Below, piece by piece: positions 23,543 to 35,954 of a stretch of 64,000 nt of DNA. The stretch's first letter is position 1. Every line of letters begins with the position of its first letter. Source of the stretch: Thuidium tamariscinum (lineage: Eukaryota > Streptophyta > Bryopsida > Hypnales > Thuidiaceae). The position numbers and the translations under genes were made by a program. The stretch lies in the NCBI GenBank assembly GCA_947034885.2, contig OX344752.2:20421386-20485385 (forward strand). Direction: 5' to 3'. The notes beneath the pieces are model-generated. The model ran no database searches. It saw only the letters and a list, made by a program, of their open reading frames with translations, and had not been told where the DNA came from.

Positions 23543-26500
23543 GCATATTTGAGCGCTTCTTCACAATTCAAGGCAGTATGAATTTGTGAGAAGATGAGTG
23601 TAGTAAAATATATATGTAGAAACAACTAGAAATTTAATATGAAAGTGTTTACAATTACAATTGTCTCTAGTCCAAGTGCATTTCAAAACTTAAAACCAAC
23701 AAGTTCAAGTTCAAGATTGTTTTGGCAATATTTAGTCCCTTGTGAGATGCTAATTTGTACAACTCTACCATGTGGAAAAAAAATGATAACCTCAAAATGT
23801 GTATTACTCTCCCAATACAAATTATAATAGTAACATATTTCAACTCTCTCGAGGCAACCAGGGTTTCTCCATCGTCAGATTTCATCATGCCAATGCATTT
23901 TGGAAGTGCACTTTCATACATCAATGTGAAAACTTCAATCTTCTTCATCTCTGTTGGAAGTCTTGAATTCAAAAAGTTGACCACATACAACATGACAAAT
24001 CAGCAGAGCTAATAGTTGACCCATCCACAGATTTAACATAAGTCTTGAAGTCTAGGCACAAATTCAAAAAGGATTCCAAAGTTCTAGACTTCAATCCCTC
24101 CTTACACCCTAAGTGTTGCATATACTAGATTAAAACCAAAATCCTAAAGAATATATAACGAACGTAATATGTATAAGAATGCAACATGAATCCTAAATTC
24201 AAAGCAAATGAAGATATACATCGAAGACCATATAACTTATGAAAAGGAACAATGCTAAATTGTTGCAGAATTGTCAAACTCAATGATTTCAACACAAAAT
24301 TGAAGTGCACCCTAAGCTACAAAACTCACAGGGACACGTATTGTAAAACAATTAAGAAATCTTGAAATAGCACAATGAATTAGCAAAGCTAGCAACCCAT
24401 GAACAAATTTGATATAAACCCTCAACCCCAAACACAAATTAGAAAAGGGTTCTGAAACCCCATATGACTCTAATGTGGCCTACAAGAAATCACTATGCGT
24501 CACAAATTCAGAAGACAACACCTACAATGCGCGCTAAAGAATCCATTGGGAACTCCAAAAACCCTCACAAAAGTTCAAAATGCCAAGCCATCATGCCAAT
24601 GCATTTCCCACCAAACCGTAAAGGTGCCTAAGTCAAATCCAAACCACTAGTTAACTTAGCTTATAGCCTAGTTACCACGAAAGGTAGTAAATGTGGGATT
24701 GAACCCACTAAGTACTTATAGAGGAATTAAAAATTTGGCATCTTTATTTTCCTACTCCTCAAAAAAAGGTAGGAATTTCTCACCACCCTATTTTATATAT
24801 AAACCCACCAAGTCATATTACCAACACTATGGTACATCTACAAAAATAACAAATTTTTCCTTCAACAAATTAAAGTGACCCTATCTTTTATTTCATGCCA
24901 TTGTCTATTGCATCGGGAGTTTACCCCCCAAGAGTAGTCATCTAGTCAATGGACAATTCAACAATCGATACACTTCCTAGCAACTCTATGGTTTTCATTC
25001 AAGTTTTTTTAGGCTTTCTTGAATACATGTGCACAATAGATGGAGGTTGAAATTTGCAAAATTGAAGTGAGATTAGTCTTTTTATACAATAAAATGTATT
25101 AAAAATAAATCATCAAAGATGCTTTCTTAGTGTATTTTTTGTACCTTCTACCTTCTTACTTTGGATCTCAAATTTACGGGCAAATTTAGCTTTAAAAATG
25201 GTCTTTATTTAAATTAACCCCAAAAGGACCATTGCTCTTATGGGGGGGGGGGCAAATGGGATTTTTGGTAGATATCTACAATCTCAATTTTTGTCCTAAT
25301 TTTTTGAAATTTTATTATCAAATAGAGACGTTAACTAATTTTGTGAGAATATAATTTTTTTTCAATTAGTTTGCAGGGAATAAAAGTTATGCCCAAATAA
25401 GTCCAAAATAGGAGAGGGGGTAGTCCAAAAAATTTTAAAAATTTGAGTTCCAAAAAATAGTTTTCAAATTTTTTTACTCTTTAAAATAGAAGTGACAATT
25501 CTAAGTGTTTTTTTGGCATAAAAAAGGCCTTGGTCTTTTAGGGATTAAACTCATTTGACTTTCAACCAAAATGATGTGTTATGTAAAACTAACCACACAC
25601 AAAGATGACCAACTTAATTTGTCAAACAATCACTTCAAGTGCAACTTCAACTAAATATTTTTAATGATAGAAAAAACACTTCAAAAACCAAAGTGACTAC
25701 ACTCTAGTTGTTTAAAAAGTTAAAGGTGAAATGGTTAATCAATTGTTGATTGTTTAATGTTGCTTTTGAGTTTGATCCAATTTTTTTTGTATTTTGCATG
25801 TTTTCACGCCAAACATTCATCCTAAAATCCTTCACTATCAAACAAAACTAAATTCACAAAGTTTATAAATACTATAGTGTGCGAAAAATTAATCTAGATT
25901 TAAATTTATAATTACCTATAGGGTGCTTAAAACTAAGACCAAGTAGTTTTTTTCTACTGAAAAGGTCCCTTAAAATCATAATTACTAGGCAAATAGCCTC
26001 CAATCAAATATGTGGTTAATGCAAGTGGTTAAAAAATATAAGGGGAAGTGATCCCAAACCCCAATTGCTAAATTCTAAATCTTAAACTACAATATTCTTT
26101 AAATCTATTTAAACCTACACTTTAAAGATATTTTTAGTTTTTTTTCAATATTGCCTTTGAAAACCTACAAATAATACAAAAAAATACTTCAAAATTATTA
26201 TCATTTTTTAGAAATTTGTGATTTTAATTATTTCTCTAAATGTAAAAACAAATCTCTAATTGTAATTTTGACTTTATGTACACACATAACTTAAGTGAAT
26301 GTTTTAAATTTTTCAATATTTATTTACAATATTTATTTCAAACCTTTGCTTTGCAAGCCCGCTCTCAAACTTTGCCTCTACCTCTCTTCTCTTCTACCTC
26401 CTCTACTTCTCTTCTCTTCAATTAGACCTAAATTTGAGCCCTTTATAAAATCAACCCCAATTATAAATTCTTGCCTAAAATGTACTACATCTATTTCTAT

Positions 26501-26764
26501 GAGCCTAACATTAGTTTTTAGTGTATCTAACTTAAAATTCTTAAAAATTTGTAATTTAATTAAATAGTGCCCCCAAAAAATGCACAAGAAATCAATTTCC
26601 TATATTCTTTTGACTTTCAACAATGTCCAATTAAAAATTAGGCAGCTTTTACTAATAAAAACAATATTTAGAAAATACATCCCATCATCAAGCACCAACC
26701 TTTTGCCATGCACTAATTGATTTATTACAAGAATTTGTAATTGAAGTGAACTATGCTTGGATGA
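23543..26764. other. AT-rich intergenic DNA, nothing recognised
   Basis: No coding frame of interest was seen. A G-run of about ten lies near 25,242-25,252. The tRNA T-arm-like sequence near 24.70 kb lacks the rest of a tRNA. Confidence 0.5.
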
Positions 26765-27034
26765 GGTAGGTACACCCAAAATGGCACCTGACCTTAAAGC
26801 GCCATCTATAATGTGCATGCATTTCCAAAATCAGTCATGTACCCAGGCTGTAGATGGCACTTTCAAAAACAAACTTTGACTGCTAATAACTTTTGCATAT
26901 GGTATCCAAATCCTTTGTTCTTTGGTGGGTTGGAACATGCTTTCACTTGCCAATAAGAGTATAAAAATCTGAACAGCATGATAACAGCACCTAGGCACAG
27001 TAAGAATAAGTGGCGCTTTTAGGTATATCCACCT
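26765..27034. mobile_element. ~270-bp MITE-like TIR element upstream of TIP41
   Basis: The left end GGTAGGTACACCCAAAATGG and the inverse of the right end (GGTGGATATACCTAAAAGCG) match imperfectly over about 23 bp. A subterminal pair (GCGCCATCTA and its near-inverse TAGATGGCAC) lies near the left end. It sits about 250 bp before the TIP41 start codon, so it may lie in that gene's promoter. The family is unknown. Confidence 0.5.
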
Positions 27035-27283
27035 TATCGATACTTGCATATTTGGAGGCATTCACTAGTAGGTCTTCCCCTATAGGAAGTTACCGGTAGC
27101 CTCTTTACCCCGAGGTGGGATTTCTCAAGCAACGTTCCCGTGAGGAGAAGTGAGCGGGATTTCCAAGCTGAGGAGCGTGAGTGCATTTTGACAGAAGCTG
27201 TGCCTGTGTTTTTTCCCACTTCATCAGTCGTCTCCTTCCGCGATCGCTCTGTTTCTGTTGAGATCACGCTCACTACATCAAAT

Positions 27284-30200
27284 ATGGCGTGTCACAATTG
27301 CGCATGCGGCGATGCTAATGTGAACATACCCACAAGGTTGCCTACAGCCGACGATTGCTTGGTGGAAGAAGACGAGGAGTCTCTTCGCCAGCAAGCTCTC
27401 AAGGCTGTAGGGGCGCAATTAATCCAGAATGGTCAGCAGCAGGGCGTCCACGGGATTCGCGTCGCCGGATGGGCTATCCAGACGCGCAAGACCGCCATTC
27501 TCAAGATGGGCCCTCGGGAGAAGTGAGTGCCCTCAATTCCCCTGAACAGAGTTTTCGTTCTTTTGTTGCAATGGGTTCGAAATTTTGGAAATGACCTAAC
27601 ATTGAGACACTCAAGGTTGCCAGTGCAGGTGGACTGGTCTAAATTCTTAAATGGTTGGGTTGGGGAATGAAAGAGGACTCAAATGCACCAAAGAGACCGT
27701 CGTTTGGATACCATATGGAAAGGTTACGAAGGATCGGATGAGAAACCCTCGCTACGTTAAAACCCTCCTGCGATTGTAGTACTTATATGACACTGCAGAA
27801 TTGAAATGCTAGACGTGGATTCAAAAACCTGTGCGAGGAAGACAGTACAAGACCTATGTGGCTCGATTTGGGTTTCCTTTGTTCCGTACTTTTGAGTAGG
27901 TTTTGTGGGAACCTTTCTTTTGGGTTTACGTCTTCTGTTGCAATTGGATCGGAATTTTGGAAATGCCCTAACATTTAGACACTCAAGGTTGCCAGGTTAG
28001 GTAGATTGGTCTAAATTTTTACATGTTTTGACTGTGGAATGAGAGGACTCCAACGCACCAAGGAATCCGTTGTTTGGATACCATATGCACAAGTCACGAA
28101 GTATCAGAATAGAAACCTCCTGTGATTGTAGTACTGCAGAATTAGGTCAGAATGTAGAGTCGGGACTCCCCTGCAGTATACACAGGCACCCCCATGGAGG
28201 ATGTTTCTACTCGGGACATTCTGCAGCGGTGATTCCCGATTGTACCTGTATCCCTAGAATTGAAATGTTTGACGTAGATTCTGGCGAAAATGAATGGCAC
28301 ATCAGGGACTACGTGACCTTCATTGGGTTTCATTTTTCAGCAGTTTTGAGTAGGTTGCATAAGGACTTTCGATTGACCAATTTTATTTATGTTTTGACCA
28401 ATATAGGCGATGTTCTTCGCTGATTCTGGTGATCTAAAATTTGACTACATCTGAGTTGTCGATTCTTCACAATATGGAAAATTGATTTGGTCGTTTGAAA
28501 TGATGAATCGTTGGGCTTTTTGGGGGGGTACTACGATACTGAAGTGTTCGTGATAATGGTGAACAGGTTGGAGAAAATGTTGGGTACGATTCATTTGCCG
28601 GAGATGGTGTTTGGCGACAATTCTCTGGAACTAATCCACGAAGCCACTGGGGTGAAGATCCATTTCAATGCTTTGGATGCACTGCGAGGGTGGCGTCAGG
28701 AGAGCCTGCCTCCCGTTGAGGTTCCTGCTGCGGCCAAGTGGAAATTCCGCACGTAACGCTCTTCATACACCTGCAGTTTTACTCGCAATAAGTTAGCTTG
28801 CTTTGAGTGCTTTGGAGTCACCTCGTTTACGGAATCTCGCCTGTTGCGTTTTGTGCCATTTGATAATGGTATGTTTATATGTGGGCCTGTATTTTCGTTA
28901 TTGATGTTGATCGACTTCTGTTGCAGGAAGCCAAATGAACAAGTGAGATTAGACTATGACTACACATTCACAACACCATATGCTGGAAGTCAATGCGTTG
29001 AAAGAAAAGAGGTTTGTGTCTCGTAATTTCATGCATATGATTATCTGTTGAATTTTTTGTAGTCTAAGAAGGGGAAAACCAAGAGGATTTGTGTTTCGTC
29101 GGTTCTTGCGTATGGTATCTGTTGAATGATCTGTTTTCTGAGAGATTGGGACAGGATTAGTATAGAGGACATGCCATGCAGACCTGGCGTTCTACAGGGT
29201 ATGGAAGTTGACTGAGTCCTATCCGAAGTACAGAATACATTAGCATATTCTAGAAAACCAAAATTTGAATTCAACCTAGGTCGTTTGCTAGGAATTTTAG
29301 AGTAGGCAATGAGTCCAGCAATCATTCCGCCCTTTTCACAAGCCCTACTCGTTCCCCTCCGTAGGGTCTGTGACTTGAGTGAGTCTTCAAAGAGCACCCT
29401 GAGGCCAGGATTGGGGATCTTCATCTGGGTCTTCAAAGTATTAGGCCTGGAGGAGGCCTGGATGAGGCCTGGGATCCTTTACAGTACAGCTAGCGAGAAG
29501 TTGACCTAATTCCTTCGCTCACTTTCGCAGTGATTTTAGTGTCCTGGTATGGACCTTGTATCAAGTGATTTATATCATTGATAGGTGTGTATTGTGTTGG
29601 CTTTAATCTTACTGAACGATCAGGTATTGGCTCTCGATAACGAGGTCTGGCAATGCGGTTCATCTCATACGTTCCTAGTTCTTGCATTTGACCTGGAAGA
29701 TGAATCCTTGGTATGCAAATAAGAAGTTTGCAATCATGATGGTAGTTTTTCTGTTTTGAAAGCTTTGTGCTTGTGCCTGATTGGAATGAACAGGACATCG
29801 TGAATGAAGCAGTGGAGTGGGTACCTAGCGAAGAACGGATTGATGTGGCTGCGCTGCAAGCAAGGGATCCAATACTGTTCTTCGATGAGGTAGTATTAGG
29901 ATTTTTTGTCCCAACCATGGTCAGCAAGGACTTGAGATGGCTAACATATTCATAGTCTAGTTTATTGTTATATAATTTGATCACAGTTGCAATACAAGAA
30001 CAGGTAATTTATTCAGGAGCTGTTTCTCATCATGAGCCCTTTAAGTTTTGTAATCTAGCGCCAGTTTTCACTCGGTTCTTTTCTTGAGACGGTGTTGTAA
30101 ATTTCAGCTTGAACCAGATGAACATGCTTCCTTTAGTTGGTGCGTTTGTGCTTTATTATGGCAAATGTGAAATTTAAAAGATGCCTGCTCTTAATGTAAA

Positions 30201-31328
30201 TGGCTTAGTGACTGTATTGAAGCATCTGAACATCTTTCGTTACTTTTTCTGTGTCTACCCATGTTCTGACTGATTTTTACAGGTGGTGCTGTATGAGGAC
30301 GAGTTGGCTGACAATGGGATATCACTTTTAACTGCTAAAGTGGTATGCAGTCGATGCCCGCTCAAATTTTTGTTGACAAGCTTTGGGATTGTGCATTTCC
30401 TGTTGTGCGCTCATAGCTGTTGAAAATCTGCCATCTCACTGGGTTTGTGGGTATTTGTTGCAGAGGGTGATGCCCACCTGCTGGTTTCTCCTGCTGCGCT
30501 TTTGGGTAAGCCTTAGCTTTGTAGGTCGTATCCTAGCTTCACATCAGTTCCGTTTAGTATTGAGTTAGTTTTGAAGATTTATACGTGACCAAATATGCTG
30601 TTAAGATTGATATTCGCATGATATGTCCTGGTGTTTCTTGACTTCACTTCTGATACCCCCCTCTAGTTTTGTGCATTCTCTCGACAGCGCGTCAATCGAA
30701 TTGCAAACTGGAATTGATGTGTTGCCGTCGTTTCTGTGGACAATTTGTTTTTTTGAAACGTCAGTTGTGAATATATTCTTGGTAAGGTCTGTGTCCTTTC
30801 TTAGATGTTACTTACCCAATGCTATGATCTGCAAACAGTTGCGGGTGGATGGAGTTCTCATGAGACTGAGGGATACGCGTATGTTTTGTCGAATGCAAAG
30901 TGGTTCTACTGCCTTTCCCGTGGTCATAAGGGAGCGCAACATCAAAGAGGATACCTTCGAGGCCTTGGCTTTGGTGTGTGTCGCTGTCTTTTTACAACTT
31001 TTGTGAGGATTTTTTCGATGTCGTCCTAGTTTGGCATGTGTTTGATGTTGACTTTCCTTCTTCGATTTGGTGGTTGTACGTGAAATCAGAAGGGAGGAAA
31101 TCTCTGAGTTTCAGAATGGTATATCATCTTATGATCTTAGCTCCGTCTTGAGGTACACGTAAACGTATCGACGACCTAGCCCAGTTCTCTAACTTGGTCG
31201 ATTTGTGGGCATGTTTGCAGAAAGGTTATCCACGTGATCCAGCAATGTACCACGACTCAACTGTAGCAGGCGAGAGGCTCACACAAATCAGTCACTTCTG
31301 CGAGAAACTGACTTCCACCACCAAATAG
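27284..31328 (+). CDS. TIP41L: TIP41-like protein (TAP42/PP2A-associated regulator), 316 aa, 8 exons
   Basis: TIP41 proteins bind TAP42/PP2A-family phosphatase complexes downstream of TOR; plant homologues are cytosolic signalling factors. The exons close exactly in phase: 27284-27522, 28567-28752, 28927-29011, 29794-29889, 30283-30342, 30464-30505, 30839-30973 and 31221-31328. Conserved family blocks are seen in order: HLPEMVFGDNSLELIHEATG, IHFNALDALRGW, LPPVEVPAAAKWKFRTKP, LDYDYTFTTPY, ARDPILFFDE, VVLYEDELADNGISLLTAKV, RVMPTCWFLLLRFW and LRVDGVLMRLRDTR. The N-terminus has a short Cys-rich extension (MACHNCACG). The C-terminal tail after GYPRDPAMY is unlike the usual QRLPxxMxKTQ ending, and it lies next to a repeat. 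A longer upstream in-frame start at 27,140 is less likely. The family call is firm. Confidence 0.95.
27530..28300 (+). repeat. Tandem duplication inside TIP41 intron 1
   Basis: A block around 27,550-27,800 (GGTTCGAAATTTTGGAAATG, GACACTCAAGGTTGCCAG, GTTTGGATACCATATG, TGATTGTAGTACT-like) recurs at about 27,935-28,140. A shorter third copy of the GAATTGAAATG..GACGT block lies near 28,257. The copies are imperfect, so the duplication is not recent. Confidence 0.75.
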
Positions 31329-31329
31329 C

Positions 31330-32866
31330 AGAGTCTCCGCCTCACGGTACTTAAAAAGCCCAAGAGTCAATATCACAACTGATTGACCTTTGTCTTGGAC
31401 ATCTAATTTCGACAGAGTTTGTTCAAGCCCTGCATTGCTGTAAACATTAGTGCTTGAAAGATCATACGACACGCTTTCCTGTAATCAACCATTTCAAAGT
31501 AGAGTCATCCACATCCTGCCACCACCCATCAAGTTTTTGCATCATAGATTTGTTGTATACAAGAATACCTGCAAGTGCAAGTTCTATGCAGGAAAGCGGC
31601 AGTCAACTATATTCAATCATCTAGAAGTCTTATTCGGGGACCGTTGTCGGTTATGATATCATTATGGGCAGTCAGACCATCATTTTTCAATTTGCTGGAG
31701 ATGTTGAGAATGCTGTAAAAACGTTCTTGAGAAGCGTTCTTGAGACAGTATTTATCTGAGTTTATGAACTTGATAGCCGTACATCAAATAGTGTTTGATT
31801 ATGAATTTCTTTTGTGTTGTCACTAATTTTCTCTTTGATGGATAATCCTTCCTCCCTACTACTATTGTGATAATCTTCGGAGCAGACTAAATTTAACCCC
31901 TACCGTAAACGGCTATGGCGTTTTTTGGCCCAAAATTGCTTCAAAATACTCATTCAATAGCTAGGGTCAAATCTTCATGTATATTTATCATAACATTCAG
32001 TAGCATGGCTGGCATTGCCTTGGCTCTACAGTGATTGTGTGAAATATGCCACACCCAACAGTGTTGATTGGTTGGGAGTGGAATATGCCACACCATCACG
32101 TAGAGGCATGGCATGCTACTGAATGTTATGATTAGTTTGCAAATTTAACCATAGGACAACTTGTTAGAATATAGCTTCCTAAAATTTCAGAATAAGAAAC
32201 CTGACCAATTGCAAAATCATGTGCTTGAATTTCAGAAAGAAGTGTTTTCAGTATTTTTTTGAATGCCTTTGTCTTTCAAACTTTTTACCCAAAAATGTGT
32301 AAGCCCTTGAATTTACAATTCTCCATAATATGTTCAAGAAATAAGTTGGGAATACACAAAAAAATTCATCAATAATATTTCATATTCATGATTGAGGAAA
32401 GAATAGGTAAAAAGAGGTAAGGTATGATTGAAAATATTAAATTATTAAGAATTTAGTTACAAAATTGAAAAATTCTAATCCCAATGATTGTAATGTTCCT
32501 TTTCCCTCCTAAAAGTGTTGTAAATTGACTTCAAAGAAAGACTTCAAAATTTACTTTTGATTATAGATTTTATCGGTGCTTGCAAACTAAAACTAATCAT
32601 AACTCTCATACTATAACTTTTCATGTATACATCTAGTCAAGCTTCATTAGACCTCTACACTAAATAGGGAAACTAAAAGGACCTATACTAATAAGTTGAC
32701 ATTTTGCACTATATAAATGTTTATTGCAAGGCAAATTTTATACAACTATTCATGATAGCTTGCTTTTTTTCTACAATTGAGTTGTTCATCAACTTTGTGT
32801 AAGGAAGTAGTTCACTTTACTACAAGGTAAGTTTTTCATAGTAATTTCTTCAACGGTTTGGTCCCT
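31330..32866. repeat. Downstream flank of TIP41, present again at 51.77-54.09 kb
   Basis: Long colinear similarity to 51,770-54,090: TTTGTTCAAGCCCT, GCTTGAAAGATCATA, ACCCATCAAGTTTTTGCATC, TATGATATCATTATGG, AGACTAAATTTAA, AATAGCTAGGGT, ATAAGTTGGGAA and TTCATGATTGA. Each copy has its own later MITE insertions. It is either a dispersed non-coding repeat or a segmental duplication of the TIP41 3' flank. Confidence 0.8.
31988..32131. mobile_element. 144-bp PIF/Harbinger-type (Tourist-like) MITE
   Basis: The perfect outer inverted repeat TCATAACATTCAGTAGCATG is mirrored at the right end, and TTA flanks both sides (31,985-31,987 and 32,132-32,134). A 3-bp TWA-type target is typical of PIF/Harbinger. 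The equivalent position in the 51.8-54.1 kb repeat copy (about 53,310-53,330) lacks it, which confirms insertion. A shorter copy is at 49,734-49,837. Confidence 0.9.
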
Positions 32867-33788
32867 TTAACCCCTAAGTGACGGGCTGGTAAGTGTGGAA
32901 AAAACGGTGGTGGAGAGCCTGTAACCGTGTGGGCTCAAAGAATTGGATGGGGAGCGTGTTTAGAGCAGCGAATGCTGGAAATTCCAGCGCACATCCTAGC
33001 AGTTGCAAGATGAGCAGCTTCGAAGCGGGTTACGATGGTGAGAGAAGATGCTCTCATAGAGTAGCGGCCACAAACAAGAAGATGTGCTATCTTTTGACAG
33101 CCTGGGCAGATGCTAAAAACAATGCAAAAAAAGCGCAAAAGATGTGAATACGGTAAATTTAGAAGCGGAAATGGATAGCTTCCATGCCGCTACTGTGTAT
33201 ATTCATATAGCTTTCCAAAAAAAAGTGGAGGAATCTGTACAATGGTGCTTGCTATGTCTGATGGATTATGTAGTAAAAAAAATAAACAGTGCAAAGTGAA
33301 CCGAGGGAATGGTGAACGTGAAACCTGCTCGCTTTCTAATCTCGCTACGCACCTTCCAACAAGTCTGCTGTCGACATCGAACACAAGCAAGCGGCTCATG
33401 ATACTTGCAGATTTGGAATTCGAGAAGCCACACTGGAAATGCGGTATCCAAGGATGGGCAAGGCGGGCAGCATGGGCTCCAACAGTTCACTGTGCCCGGG
33501 CTGCAGTTGCGGGTAGGTATCCGACTCCACATTCTGGTCGCTTCAGCTACCCGCGCTCGAAGGCTTGCAACGCGACGCTCTGGCAGAACGGCCTGCTACC
33601 GCCATGTGCGAATCCGCAACTACTCCTTGATCCCGGGACTGCGGCCTTGGAACCGACGACGCCTGTGCTCGCCGCATGCCTACAACTGCGATAGCGGAGA
33701 AGGCCACTCCTTGACAAATTTACAAAGTCGATCGAAGAATCTACAACACGATAAAAGCCTGAGATCAATACTGTCGAAATGGACAACT

Positions 33789-35954
33789 TCACAGATGGGT
33801 GTTCCAAAAGTAGGGATCCCTGCAGAGGTGAAATCCACAACCTAGACAGGCTTGATTTGTCCTCCTTCCACAAACGCGGCAGTTACCTCTCTTAATTCCC
33901 ATGCTCTTTGTGCCATGTGCTGAACGTACGTTTGGTGACAACGTCGAATAAGCATGATGTCGCCCGCTCCATTTTGATAACAACTGCTTGGCCAACTGCA
34001 TTTGGAAAGTGAGGTGAGTCATAGGTTCTTCAAGGAACTGAAAACTTAAATTTGAGTGAATAATCCAAGCATTGTTAATAGTTGTATCAAGCAAGTAGAA
34101 GAACAATCTGTGCCACCATTTGTGGCTGCGGGACTAACTAGAATAAACAACACGTAATTGATCAGCAGTGTCAACGCCTCTCATGTTTTCAGTGTATTGC
34201 AGATGCATTGGACCAGTTTTGACCTTCTTGCGTTTCCCTTTGACTCTACGGTAAACAAATTGCTTTGGGCCAGGTGGTGAGATTGCTTCTGCGTGTGTGG
34301 AGAGGAGAACCACGGCATTGCGGTCCTTCCACACAGAGCAACAAATCTTCCCCTCTTTATGCATGCGATAATCAATCCATCCATAATTCGTTTTTTTGGT
34401 GACAACCTTAGTAAACATAGGACGCGGCACATATTTGCGATTCGCTTTGAGCGTCCCTGTTGCCATGATCCCTGAGGCTAGCAAATCGAGAAACAAAGGT
34501 ACTGAGGTAAAGTGTTTCTTGCATTCACCCTCACATTTGGACATTGAATTCTCATAGAATTCCGGTGAAAAAAATACAACTTGTGACATTTTAATTTGTT
34601 AAAAATAGTATTATTTTCTTGAAAAATACATAAAAATACAAAACTTGAAAAAACTTTTTGGTGATGATATTTGACCAAAAAAATCACCAAAATAATGTTT
34701 TATACCTTTGGAAAAAAATGCAAAATGAAGCTCTCTTTGCCGACTTCTACAACACTTAAAAATAAGTATTTTTAAAATTCCTTTGGACAGTAGGTATAAG
34801 TCTACTAGGAGACCATGTTCTCCAAATTTTAGGTCAAAATTCGTTTTTTTGAGAAACGGGGTACTAAAAACCCTTAAATCAAGTATTGTGAGAAATTTTC
34901 GGGGATATTTAAAAATAATGAATTATTTTTGAAAAATCTCAAAAATTCATTTTAGATATATAATATCCATGAGTAGCTTCCCTATAAATTTTGAGTCATT
35001 TGGAGCTAAAACACAAAAGTTATGGCTAAAAGAGAAGGAACAAAATAGGGTGTGACAAAAGGCTTTAAGTGTTTCTTGCATTCACCCGTGACCCTTCCCA
35101 CCGAAATCATGCATCAAGTCCTTTACAACGTTTCAACCCCGCAGTCCCTATCCCTTCCCCGCATGCGTTGGAAAGCCGATGTCTCCGTCGACCGAGTCCT
35201 CTCCACTGTCGCTGCAATCACTCCCGTCATGAGGGTTTCCCATTTTACCGCAATAAATCTGAAAATTGCAGACGTACTTCGAAAGAGCATCTGCAACGCA
35301 CCAGACTTTCAACCCAAAGCGGACGGGTTTCTTAGGCAAGTATTGACGAATTGGAGAGTATTTTCCCTTATACATAACCATACTTTCATCAACAGTGAGC
35401 TGTTGATTAGGAGTCCACATAGTTTTGAAGTGGTTACACATTTGATCAACCAACCATCGTATCTTGTGTAACTTGTCATACAATGGACTTTGCCTGTTTT
35501 GAACTTCAGCAGGTGCTGTGGCTACATGAAGGCACCGAGTTATGCGTTCAAACCTTTCCCGTGTTAGAATATTGCTGATGACTGAGCAATGGAATAAATC
35601 TTCCTCCCGTGACCAGTAAAGGTGCCTATTCGGTACCTTCTTCATCCCCATGAAGAGAGAAATAGACAAGTACACCCGAAACTCTTCTAGCCGCAATGGA
35701 ATCCAATCCCGTCCTCCGCGGGTCCGCCCTTTTTAATCTAGGACCTCTGACGCATATAAGTTAGTTTCACGAAAGATCCTTCTTTGCATTTGAATTGACC
35801 AGAATCGTTGGAATAGTCCCAAAATAGATGGCAATCTGCCGTAGGGGTACATGCATCCCGGCTCATCTCCGCTAAAGGGAAGGGGCGCTAAGCTGTAATG
35901 AGGCATGTCTGGACTCCAAGTATTTGGAACAATTCGTGCTAGCAAAGGATCCAC
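33789..35954 (-). pseudogene. piggyBac transposase (DDE_Tnp_1_7), interrupted
   Basis: Transposases of this family cut and paste at TTAA. In order along the minus strand: LPFSGDEPGC and LFQRFWSIQMQRRIFRETNLYA (N-terminal part of the domain), VYLSISLFMGMKKVPNRHLY and NILTRERFERITRCLHVA, then TVDESMVMYKGKYSPIRQYL followed by KPVRFGLKVW (core with catalytic Asp). After the inserted element come HFTSVPLFLDLLASGIMATG and VVLLSTHA. A C-terminal CRVCGRRTNQACLGCGFHLC cysteine cluster is the family's zinc-binding tail. An in-frame stop separates the first two blocks, and the family-A insertion with a small loss lies just before HFTSVP. The family is unmistakable and the gene is non-functional as read. 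Confidence 0.93.
34508..35087. mobile_element. TIR element family 'A' copy inserted in the piggyBac transposase
   Basis: The interior matches the 15-kb and 20-kb copies in the same orientation (ACCAAAATAATGTTTTATA, GGAGACCAT, GGTACTAAAAACC, TTGAGTCATTTGGAGC, CAAAAGTTATGG). The right end AGTGTTTCTTGCATTCACCC is normal. The sequence at the left junction is the same AGTGTTTCTTGCATTCACCC in direct rather than inverted orientation, and the usual left 200 bp are missing, so this copy is rearranged. Confidence 0.8.

Noticed and set aside
24690-24730. tRNA T-arm-like hairpin (GTGGG TTCAATC CCCAC on the minus strand)
   Set aside because: No acceptor stem, D-arm or anticodon arm can be placed around it; a chance hairpin.
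33242-33873. 150-codon plus- and 108-codon minus-strand frames at the left end of the piggyBac
   Set aside because: They lie between the transposase stop and the TIR, with no known motif; probably non-coding end sequence of the element.
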